NCBI GenBank assembly: GCA_004211235.1
Contig: SEEY01000102.1
Location: forward strand, 1 to 9,700
DNA from: Rubrivivax sp.
GTDB taxonomy: Bacteria; Pseudomonadota; Gammaproteobacteria; Burkholderiales; Burkholderiaceae
Direction of reading: 5' to 3'
DNA: 9,700 bases
This document shows, in pieces, positions 1 to 5,968 of the stretch. The position numbers and the translations under genes are program-made. Position 1 is the first letter of the stretch; each line of letters opens with the position of its first letter. The notes beneath the pieces were generated by a model. It saw only the letters and a program-made list of their open reading frames with translations. It did no database searches and had not been told where the DNA came from.

Positions 1-262
1 TCACTTGTTCGATCATGTCGCGGCAATCGCGGGGTGCCGCGCCGCCCATGCCGAACTGCACGGGGCGGCCATCGTAGGAACAGGCCTGCAGGGTATCGGC
101 GATCTGCGCGGCGACCAGGTTGGCGTCGGCCGCCTCGCCTGCAACCGGTGATGAACTGCCCGATGCTTCGGCCGTGGGTGCCTTGCCGCAGCCCACGGCA
201 GCCAGCAATGCGAACGCCAGTGAGGAAACACGCATGCGAGAGAGGTTCATCTGGGTATCCAT
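1..262 (-). CDS. Lipoprotein of unknown function, 3' end outside window
   Basis: Reading leftward from an ATG at 262-260 gives 87 residues and runs off the window edge without a stop. The start is uncertain: in-frame ATGs also occur at 250 and 235 (residues 5 and 10), and none has a clear ribosome binding site. Residues 10-24 form a short basic plus hydrophobic signal ending in a lipobox-like AVGC, so Cys25 is the likely lipidated residue. A low-complexity Ala/Ser/Gly linker (about 30-48) follows, as is common after a lipid anchor. The visible start of the mature domain (about 49-87) has two cysteines, C61 and C80, that could form a disulfide. I do not recognise the domain from this fragment. 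The DUF3667 gene lies 26 bp upstream on the same strand, so the two are probably co-transcribed. Envelope lipoprotein is a fair call; function is unknown. Confidence 0.7.
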   Translation of the reverse strand, partial: MDTQMNLSRMRVSSLAFALLAAVGCGKAPTAEASGSSSPVAGEAADANLVAAQIADTLQACSYDGRPVQFGMGGAAPRDCRDMIEQV

Positions 263-288
263 GGAAGTGGGAATGCGGTGGAAAGTCG

Positions 289-1092
289 TCAGCCGACGTG
301 CGCGAGCACGACCTGCTGGATGAAGTGGCCATAGGCGAACAGCAGCACCTTCTTGGCGAGGAAGAACACGGCGAGGACTGCGGCGATGCGCAGTGCGTCA
401 CGACGCCAGTCGAGGCGGAAGAACTGCACGCAGGCGATGCCCACGATCGCGAGTTCGAGCGGGGTCATGTAATAGGCCGAAGCCTGGCGCCAGAACGTCG
501 CCCAGCGTGCCGCGTCGACGATCAGCAACGGCAGCAGGTTCAGCAGGTTGGCCGCGATCACCAGGAACTGCACGTACAGCGCCAGCACCAGGTGCTCGAC
601 CAGGTTGTAGCCCAGGCGCCTGCGCAGCATCGCGCGCGTCGCGACCACGATCGCGAACAAGCCCAGGCTGAACGACCAGCGCGCCCAGTCGGACACCAGT
701 TGCATCTGCGCCGACAGCCGGGTTTGTCCGGCAGTGAGGTAGCCGGTCCTGTCGAGCACGACGACCAGCAGCGCCACCGCGAACAGCAACAGCTTCAACG
801 GATGCACGTGCCGCTTGCGTGCGCCAAGCACGTACTCGCGCGCCACCAATCCAGGATTGCTTGCGAGCCGCACTGCGGCATGCAGGAACGCCATCTCGAA
901 CAGCCGCCACCCTTGCCAGACTTCATCGCCGACATCGCGCGCCGAGAAGCGCGCCACTGCCTTCTGGCCGCAGGCGCCGCAGTGCGGCGCTTGGCGTTCG
1001 AGGCCGCAGTTCCGGCACAACGCCGCCTCGAAGTGCGCGTCATCGACCGCTGCATCCGTCTGGGCAAGCTGGATCGCACTGCCGCCGGGCAC
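289..1092 (-). CDS. DUF3667-type zinc-ribbon integral membrane protein, 5' end probably displaced
   Basis: The protein begins with a zinc-ribbon-like pair, CRNCG then CGACGQK (four cysteines in two CxxC knuckles, about residues 26-41 from the GTG at 1092). A conserved-looking block with WQGWRLFEMA, then AREYVLGARKRHVHPLKL, leads into about five hydrophobic segments: HPLKLLLFAVALLVVVL, SFSLGLFAIVVA, a long stretch around VEHLVLALYVQFLVIAANLL, ELAIVGIACVQFF, and AAVLAVFFLAKKVLLF. This order of short Cys4 ribbon and multispan C-terminus is typical of DUF3667 proteins, whose function is not established. No ATG in frame precedes the ribbon. The only upstream starts are GTG at 1092 and GTG at 1140, and both lie in DNA that also encodes the opposing cytochrome, so the native start appears lost. 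The body of the gene looks intact to its stop. The lipoprotein gene follows after 26 bp. Confidence 0.75.
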   Translation of the reverse strand: MPGGSAIQLAQTDAAVDDAHFEAALCRNCGLERQAPHCGACGQKAVARFSARDVGDEVWQGWRLFEMAFLHAAVRLASNPGLVAREYVLGARKRHVHPLKLLLFAVALLVVVLDRTGYLTAGQTRLSAQMQLVSDWARWSFSLGLFAIVVATRAMLRRRLGYNLVEHLVLALYVQFLVIAANLLNLLPLLIVDAARWATFWRQASAYYMTPLELAIVGIACVQFFRLDWRRDALRIAAVLAVFFLAKKVLLFAYGHFIQQVVLAHVG

Positions 1093-1750
1093 ACAGGTCG
1101 ATGCGAGCCGTCCGGATGCCTGGCGCTTTCCAGTCGGCACGCGGCTGTGGAAGGAATTCAGCGTCGCCGGCCGGCCTGTCGAGACCCGCTACCTGGTGCT
1201 GGGCGCCGACGGCCGCTGGGCCTACGCCAGCTACGTCTGGGCCGGTGACGACGCCGTGCGGGCGCCGGCCCGTGGCCAGATGGTCACGCTGCCCGGCGGC
1301 AAGGCCTACGCCGTGCCGTCCACCGCTGACTGCATCGCCTGCCACGGCGGCGCGCGCAGCCCGGTGCTGGGTTTTGCCGCACTGCAGCTCGGCCCGGCCG
1401 TGCCGGCGCTGCTGCGCGAGGGCCTGCTCAAGGGCGCGCCCGCCGCCTGGGCCACACGGGCGCCCGACTTCGTTGCGGCCAGCCCTGCCGAGCACGCCGC
1501 CCGCGGCTATCTGCACGGCAACTGCGGGCACTGCCATCACGGCGACGTGGGCGACGGCGGCGTGCCTGTGCCGCTGCGGCTGGCGCTGGAGGTCGGCCAG
1601 CCGCCCGCGCCCGTGGATGGCGCCAAGGTGCTGAGGCGTGCCGGCACCCGCAACCCCTATCAGCAGATGCCGCCGCTCGGCACCCGCGAGATCGACGCCG
1701 AGGGCCTGGCGCTGTTGGCCCATCACTTCAACCTGGAAAACTCCCCATGA
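1061..1750 (+). pseudogene. 5'-truncated diheme c-type cytochrome
   Basis: The open frame from about 1061 to the stop at 1748-1750 encodes roughly 229 residues with two covalent heme sites: CIACH at 1331-1345 and CGHCH at 1523-1537. A late Met in QMPPLGT (codon at 1667) is a candidate axial ligand. Before the first heme site lies a WIALPPGTQ...WRFPVGTRLWKEF block, which I recognise as an internal segment of secreted cytochrome-like proteins and not as an N-terminus. The frame stays open to 815, but that stretch is antisense to the DUF3667 gene and contains no signal peptide or family-like sequence. Heme attachment by the Ccm system occurs in the periplasm, so the visible gene could not make a mature cytochrome unless the missing 5' part is restored. 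The stop overlaps the next cytochrome's start (ATGA), indicating an operon. It could be a real pseudogene or half of a gene broken by an assembly join. Confidence 0.7.
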
Positions 1751-2268
1751 AACTTTTGCTTCCCCTGCTTGCGCTGCTGGCCGGCGCGGCGCAGGCCTCC
1801 GACCGCGTTGAGCGCGGCCGCTACGTCGTCAACACCAGCGGCTGCATGGACTGCCACACGCCGCTGAAGATGGGCTCAGGAGGCCCCGAGCCCGACCTGG
1901 CGCGGCTGTTCTCCGGCCACCCGGAGCAGCTCGTCATCACCGCGCCGGTCTCGCCGCCGCCCGGCCCCTGGATGGTGGTCACGGCTGCGACGGCCACCGC
2001 CTACTCGGGCCCATGGGGCGTGAGCTTCTCGGCCAACCTGACGCCCGACGCCGAGACCGGCCTGGGCCGCTGGAGCGAGGGTGATTTCGTGCAGACCATC
2101 CGCACCGGCCGCCATCTCGGCCGCGGCCGGCCCGTGCTGCCGCCCATGCCCATTCACGTCTACAGCCAGATGACGGACGACGACCTGAAGGCCATCTTCG
2201 CCTACCTGAAGACCGTGCCGGCGGTGCGCAACAAGGTGCCGGAGCCGCTGGCGCCGGTGCAGCGTTGA
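1747..2268 (+). CDS. Secreted monoheme cytochrome c
   Basis: A 173-residue protein with a short Sec signal (hydrophobic residues 2-14, probable cleavage after AQA at about residue 17) and a single heme c site, CMDCH, at residues 33-37. The mature protein opens with VERGRYVVNTSGC, as in class I periplasmic cytochromes. The sixth ligand is probably Met134 in LPPMPI. A GRHLGRGRPVLPPMP block and a C-terminal DDDLKAIFAYLKTV helix match the usual end of this fold. It is complete and of normal length. The ATG at 1747 overlaps the TGA of the upstream diheme cytochrome by 4 bases. No strong ribosome binding site is visible (only GGAA about 12 nt upstream), consistent with translational coupling. In comparable arrangements such a cytochrome carries electrons from a periplasmic dehydrogenase, but no dehydrogenase is visible here, so its partner is unknown. 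Confidence 0.88.
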   Translation: MKLLLPLLALLAGAAQASDRVERGRYVVNTSGCMDCHTPLKMGSGGPEPDLARLFSGHPEQLVITAPVSPPPGPWMVVTAATATAYSGPWGVSFSANLTPDAETGLGRWSEGDFVQTIRTGRHLGRGRPVLPPMPIHVYSQMTDDDLKAIFAYLKTVPAVRNKVPEPLAPVQR

Positions 2269-2297
2269 CCCCATTCCTTGATTGATGGAGATATCTC

Positions 2298-2741
2298 ATG
2301 AAGCGTTCTGATTCTTTGGCTCCGCTGGGGCTGTTCTATGGGCTGGTCACGGCGCTCGCCCTGGTTGCGGCCGGTGTGCTGGCACTGCCCAACGAGGCCT
2401 ATGCCGCGGCTTCGACGTGCGGCGACAAGGCGGCTCTGCAGCGCCGGCTCGATGACTTCGATGCACGCTGGAATGCCAGCGATGCCTGGGGGCTGACGGC
2501 GCAGTTCGCGATGGACGGCAGCCTGGGCGCCGCGGGTGCGGTCGGGCGACAGGCCGTCTATCGCGAGCTGGTCGAGCGGCTCGGGCGCCTGTCTTCGCCG
2601 CGGGCCACGACGCTCGTTCGTGCCACCGATGTGGGCGGCGCCTGCCTGCTGGACGTGACGGTGCGCAGCGGGGAGCGCAGTGAGCCCGGCGTGTTCCTGC
2701 TTGCACTGGACGGTGGCGGCGGAATCGTCGCCGTTCGATGA
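2298..2741 (+). CDS. Small exported NTF2/SnoaL-like protein
   Basis: A 147-residue protein with a good ribosome binding site (GGAG at 2287-2290, 7 nt before the ATG). It starts with a basic MKR, a long hydrophobic core (about residues 9-30) and a signal peptidase I site after AYA (about residue 36), so it should be periplasmic. The mature part has a first helix LQRRLDDFDARWNASDAWGL, then FAMDGSLGAAGAVGRQAVYREL and a C-terminal set of predicted beta-strands, the usual layout of NTF2-like/SnoaL domains. No catalytic residues can be assigned. Two cysteines of the mature protein (one just after the signal, one in GGACLLDV) might form a disulfide. It follows the cytochrome gene by 29 bp on the same strand and is probably in the same transcript. 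The fold assignment is by pattern only; the function is unknown. Confidence 0.7.
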   Translation: MKRSDSLAPLGLFYGLVTALALVAAGVLALPNEAYAAASTCGDKAALQRRLDDFDARWNASDAWGLTAQFAMDGSLGAAGAVGRQAVYRELVERLGRLSSPRATTLVRATDVGGACLLDVTVRSGERSEPGVFLLALDGGGGIVAVR

Positions 2742-2785
2742 CGGCTTGGGCGCTCGTGCTGACGGGCTGTCCGAGCGGCGCCTTG

Positions 2786-2801
2786 GCCCGGGGAGCCGGG
2801 C
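2786..2801 (+). terminator. Possible hairpin after the cytochrome operon
   Basis: A perfect 6-bp stem (GCCCGG / CCGGGC) with a GGAG loop lies 45 bp after the last plus-strand stop codon. There is no T-run behind it, so it is at best a weak or Rho-assisted terminator. Confidence 0.25.
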
Positions 2802-2826
2802 TGACTCCACAAGGCAGGCCGCGGAC

Positions 2827-2853
2827 AAAAAAAGGGCCTCCGAGGAGGCCCTT
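2827..2853 (-). terminator. Intrinsic terminator of ctpA
   Basis: Read on the minus strand, a 9-bp stem (AAGGGCCTC / GAGGCCCTT) with a 4-nt loop is followed directly by a run of seven T (plus-strand A at 2827-2833, overlapping the stem base). It starts 26 bp after the ctpA stop codon. This is a textbook Rho-independent terminator. In the plus direction the hairpin is followed by only a short T-poor sequence, so it mainly serves ctpA. Confidence 0.9.
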
Positions 2854-2879
2854 GTTCAAACGGGTGTGCTTACTTCGAA

Positions 2880-4301
2880 TTATTCGGTCTTGGCTTCGGC
2901 CTTGCGTTCCAGCGGCGCCTTGGAGGCGACGACCGGCTGGCCCTTGAGCTTGTTCAGCGCCTGGATCAGCGGGAAGTCCTCGGCGGAGCCGAACTCGGGC
3001 AGCGGCTTGGGCGGCTCGGCGCGCTTGGCAAGATCGGCTTCTGCCTTGGCGCGGGCTTCGCGGGCCTTGATGCGGGCTTCGTCCTCCTCGGGGCCGTTGG
3101 CCAGATGCTTCTCCAGATCGGCCTCGCGGGTGCGCAGCGCGGCAAACACATTGCCCTCGGCGGTTTCGTCCAGGGCCACGTCGGGCACGATGCCCTTGGC
3201 CTGGATGGACCGGCCGCTGGGCGTGTAGTAGCGCGCCGTCGTGATCTTCACGGCCGTCTCGGGGCTGACGCCCTGGATGCTTTGCACCGAACCCTTGCCG
3301 AAGGTCTGCGCGCCCATGACGGTGGCGCGCTGGTGATCCTGCAGCGCACCGGCGACGATCTCGCTGGCGCTGGCCGACCCTTCATTGACCAGCACCACCA
3401 GCGGCACGGTCTTGAGGGCGGCGGGCAGGCGCTTGAAGGGGTCGTCGCCGCGGCGATAGCCCTCGGGGTTGGCCTTGTAGCTGCGCTTGGCGTCCTGGAT
3501 CTGGCCGTTGGTGGACACCACCTCGACGCCCTTGGGCAGGAACGCCGCGGAGACGGCGATGGCGCCGTCGAGCAGGCCGCCCGGGTCGTTGCGCAGGTCC
3601 AGCACCAGGCCCTTCAGGTTGGGTTCCTTCTTGTAGATCTCCTCGAGCTTCCTGACGAAGTCGTCGACGGTCGGCTCCTGGAACTGGCTGACGCGGATCC
3701 AGGCATAGCCCGGCTCCATGACCTTGGCGCGCACGCTCTGGACCTTGATCTCCTCGCGGACGATGGTCACCGGGAAGCTGCGGTTCTCGCTCTTGCGGTA
3801 GATGGTGAGGCTGACCTTGGTGTTCGGGTCGCCGCGCATCTTCTTGACCGCCTGGTCGATGCTCAGGCCGCGCACGGCGTTGTCGTCGATGCGGCTGATC
3901 AGGTCGCCGGTCTTCAGGCCGGCGCGGAAGGCAGGCGAGCCTTCGATGGGCGAGACGATCTTGACCAGGCCGTCTTCCATGCCGATCTCGATGCCGACAC
4001 CGACGAACTTGCCGCTGGTGGCTTCACGGAATTCCTTGAAGCCCTTCTTGTCGAGGAAGACGGAGTGCGGGTCCAGGCCGGCGACCATGCCGGCGATGGC
4101 GTCGTTGATGAGCTTTTTCTCGTCGACGGGCTCAACGTAGCTGTTCTTGACCACGCCGAACGCCACGGCGAGCTGCTGCATTTCCTCCAGGGGCAGGGGG
4201 GAGAGGCTGCTGCGCGCATTGGCCTGGAGTTGCATCGTGGTGAGTGCACCCGCGACGGCCCCGAGGGCGACCCAACTGGCAACTTTCAACTTGGAGCTCA
4301 T
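2880..4301 (-). CDS. ctpA: C-terminal processing protease CtpA (peptidase S41A)
   Basis: A 473-residue S41 serine protease. Residues 7-28 form an uncleaved anchor or signal segment, so the enzyme works in the periplasm, where family members trim C-termini and degrade envelope proteins, including cell-wall hydrolases in some species. A PDZ domain covers about 90-175, with GVGIEI (101-106) as carboxylate-binding loop and GSPAFRAGLKTGDLI. The protease core follows: LVLDLRNDPGGLL (232-244), then NEGSASASEIVAGAL with predicted nucleophile Ser311, and QTFGKGSVQ with Lys336 and Gln340. The Ser-Lys distance of 25 and Lys+4 Gln match the Ser/Lys/Gln triad of CtpB-type enzymes. RYYTPSGRSIQAKGI (357-371) is also family-typical. 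The C-terminus (about 395-473) is a charged Ala/Glu/Lys tail. The ATG at 4301 has a good AAAGGA site (4307-4312). It has its own terminator at 2827-2853 and appears to be a single-gene unit. Confidence 0.95.
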   Translation of the reverse strand: MSSKLKVASWVALGAVAGALTTMQLQANARSSLSPLPLEEMQQLAVAFGVVKNSYVEPVDEKKLINDAIAGMVAGLDPHSVFLDKKGFKEFREATSGKFVGVGIEIGMEDGLVKIVSPIEGSPAFRAGLKTGDLISRIDDNAVRGLSIDQAVKKMRGDPNTKVSLTIYRKSENRSFPVTIVREEIKVQSVRAKVMEPGYAWIRVSQFQEPTVDDFVRKLEEIYKKEPNLKGLVLDLRNDPGGLLDGAIAVSAAFLPKGVEVVSTNGQIQDAKRSYKANPEGYRRGDDPFKRLPAALKTVPLVVLVNEGSASASEIVAGALQDHQRATVMGAQTFGKGSVQSIQGVSPETAVKITTARYYTPSGRSIQAKGIVPDVALDETAEGNVFAALRTREADLEKHLANGPEEDEARIKAREARAKAEADLAKRAEPPKPLPEFGSAEDFPLIQALNKLKGQPVVASKAPLERKAEAKTE

Positions 4302-4354
4302 CAGAGTCCTTTGCTCAACGACATCCCGCCAAAAACCGCTTGACAGGTGAGGCC

Positions 4355-4360
4355 AGTGTA
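4355..4360 (-). promoter_or_regulatory. Possible -10 box of ctpA
   Basis: TACACT on the minus strand, in the context GGCTACACTGGC, lies 53 bp upstream of the ctpA start codon and matches four of six bases of the sigma-70 -10 consensus. No convincing -35 box is found at 16-18 bp upstream. Confidence 0.35.
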
Positions 4361-4409
4361 GCCGGGGGGGCTTCCCGGGTATGCCGATTTACCGGGCGGA
4401 AACCCTTCA

Positions 4410-4443
4410 AATCCCCGCGGCAGTGACGGATTGCGCGGGGGTT
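4410..4443 (-). terminator. Stem-loop after the metallophosphatase gene
   Basis: The two arms (CCCCGCG at 4413-4419 and CGCGGGG at 4434-4440, extended by a G:T and two A:T pairs) form a 10-bp stem around a 14-nt loop, 32 bp after the phosphatase stop codon. On the minus strand only a weak T-rich stretch (ATTTG) follows, so termination efficiency is doubtful. It separates the phosphatase from the ctpA promoter region. The remaining sequence from 4302 to 4475 shows no gene. Confidence 0.45.
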
Positions 4444-4475
4444 ACTTCTGCCGGAAGTCATGGCGGCGCCCTGCG

Positions 4476-5876
4476 TCAGCAGCGCAGCTTGCGGCCGCTG
4501 AGCGCGCAGTTCGCCATGGGTTGCCCCAGCGTGTCGAAGGCCTCGACCTGCCAGCCCTGCGGTGTGGCGGTCAGCACGGTGAAGCCGAAGTCGCTGTGGC
4601 TCTGCAGGGTTTCGACCTGTACGTCTGGAAACAGCTGCGTGCGCAAGGCGGCGGCCACGTCGAGTCGGCCCGACGCGGCCGAGCCGCCGTTGCCGACCAC
4701 CAGGCTGGCCGGCTGGTTGCTCGCGAAGCCGAGCGTCTGCTGGATGTGCAGATGACCGTGGACGGTCGCCTGCACGCCGGGCGGCAGCAGTCGCTCGCCG
4801 AAGGCGTCCTGCAGCAGCGGCATCAGCCCGGAGCGGGCGGTGCCGGGCCGGCCGGTGGCGCTGGGCGTGAAGGCCAGGACCGGATGGTGGCTGAGGAAAA
4901 GGCTGTGGGCGCGCTGCCCCGCGAGCATGGCGACGCCGTCGAGCTGACCGCGCCAGCGGGCCCAGGCGGGCGAGCCGGGGCGCGGTGCGTCGCCGCCGAG
5001 CGCCGCGGAATCGAACACGATGAGCTGGCTGCGGGCGGACAGCGGCACGGCGTAGGGCGCCGTGAAATCCCCCGCGCTGGCGGCTGTGTCAGCGCCCGCG
5101 GCAGTGCCCTCGCAGCTGCGGGGCGCCCCGGCGTCGGCGTCGAGATAGCGCAGCCAGCCCTGGCCGGCGCGCCCGCAGGCCTCGTGGTTGCCGCGCACGA
5201 AGACCCAGGGTGCGGCGGCCAGCAGCGCGCGGGCGGGCTGGAAGAAGTCGGCCTGCCAGGCGTCATCGCCATAGCCCCACGGGCTGCCCGCGCAGCCCGC
5301 CATGCCGGCAGGGCAGGGGCTTTCGCGGTAGTGATAGTCGCCGACATGGACGACCAGGTCCGGCCGGGCTGCCAGCGCGCGCGCCAGCACGCGCGGGAAG
5401 GGCCAGCGGGCGCTGTCGTTGCAGCCCTGGAAGTCACGGTCGGCGGCCTTCAGGCGGCAGCCGGTGTCGCCGATGACGACGATGCGGCGCAACTCCGCAG
5501 CGGGCGCGCGCAGCGTGAAGGGGCCGACCTGCACGCTGGCCGCATCGGCCGGCCAGGGCGCATCGCAGGCACGCAGCGTGAAGCGGGTCGGCTTGCGCTC
5601 GGACGGTGCGTTATCGATTGCAGTCGGCGGGTGGTCGGGCGCGCTGCGCTCCTGCAAGGCGACGGCGCCGCCGGCCCAGCGCATCGTCGGGCAGGCCGGC
5701 TCGCCGGTGAGCACACGCACGGCCCAGCCCGGTCCGGCGACGGCCTGCACCCAGGCCTGCTGCAGGCCGACAGCGGCCGGCGGCGACGCGGCCGGTGGCG
5801 GGGGCGGCGTGGAGCAGCCGGCCAGCAGCACGGCCAGCAGCACGGCGAGCAGCAGGGAAAGCGCACGAGCAGTCAT
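4476..5876 (-). CDS. Calcineurin-fold metallophosphatase lipoprotein
   Basis: A 466-residue protein with a hydrophobic signal (residues 5-19) and a strict lipobox LAGC, making Cys21 the lipidated residue; a Pro-rich linker STPPPPPAASPP follows. Residues ~35-125 form an N-terminal region I cannot assign. The catalytic metallophosphoesterase domain starts at RRIVVIGDTGC and carries the metal-binding set in order: Asp137 (GDTG), Asp180 (HVGDYHYRE), Asn230-His231 (RGNHE), His330 or His331 (LSHHPV), and His375/His377 (HGHLH). The dinuclear site therefore looks complete and an active phosphoesterase is expected. The substrate cannot be read from sequence; purple-acid-phosphatase-like or nucleotide-phosphate hydrolysis are options. 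Several cysteine pairs (e.g. C140/C152, C188/C195) suggest disulfides in the envelope. The ATG at 5876 has no clear ribosome binding site. It is divergent from the pectate lyase with 92 bp between them. Confidence 0.85.
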   Translation of the reverse strand: MTARALSLLLAVLLAVLLAGCSTPPPPPAASPPAAVGLQQAWVQAVAGPGWAVRVLTGEPACPTMRWAGGAVALQERSAPDHPPTAIDNAPSERKPTRFTLRACDAPWPADAASVQVGPFTLRAPAAELRRIVVIGDTGCRLKAADRDFQGCNDSARWPFPRVLARALAARPDLVVHVGDYHYRESPCPAGMAGCAGSPWGYGDDAWQADFFQPARALLAAAPWVFVRGNHEACGRAGQGWLRYLDADAGAPRSCEGTAAGADTAASAGDFTAPYAVPLSARSQLIVFDSAALGGDAPRPGSPAWARWRGQLDGVAMLAGQRAHSLFLSHHPVLAFTPSATGRPGTARSGLMPLLQDAFGERLLPPGVQATVHGHLHIQQTLGFASNQPASLVVGNGGSAASGRLDVAAALRTQLFPDVQVETLQSHSDFGFTVLTATPQGWQVEAFDTLGQPMANCALSGRKLRC

Positions 5877-5968
5877 GAAGCGATCAAGGTGGTGAGCGCC
5901 GGGAGATTAGCGCCGCAACCGGCGATTCATGCCTGTAGATTGCCGCCACCCCTATTTCGCCTGCCGCC
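5877..5968. promoter_or_regulatory. Divergent intergenic region, phosphatase / pectate lyase
   Basis: These 92 bp must hold the 5' signals of both flanking genes. A 5-bp perfect inverted repeat (CGCCG, CAAC loop, CGGCG) lies at 5911-5924, and TAGATT at 5936-5941 is a weak -10 candidate for the pectate lyase. No consensus -35 box, ribosome binding site or known regulator box was recognised. The exact promoters are not assignable. Confidence 0.35.

Noticed and set aside
34..1248. A 404-codon plus-strand open frame over the left end
   Set aside because: It is antisense to the lipoprotein and DUF3667 genes and crosses into the cytochrome in the wrong frame; no domain or signal is visible.
3105..4343. 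A 412-codon plus-strand open frame opposite ctpA
   Set aside because: It is a His/Asp/Ala/Leu-rich shadow of a highly conserved protease gene.
4340..4345. A perfect TTGACA on the plus strand, as a -35 box
   Set aside because: No -10-like sequence lies 16-18 bp downstream (the region is G-rich), and no plus-strand gene follows.
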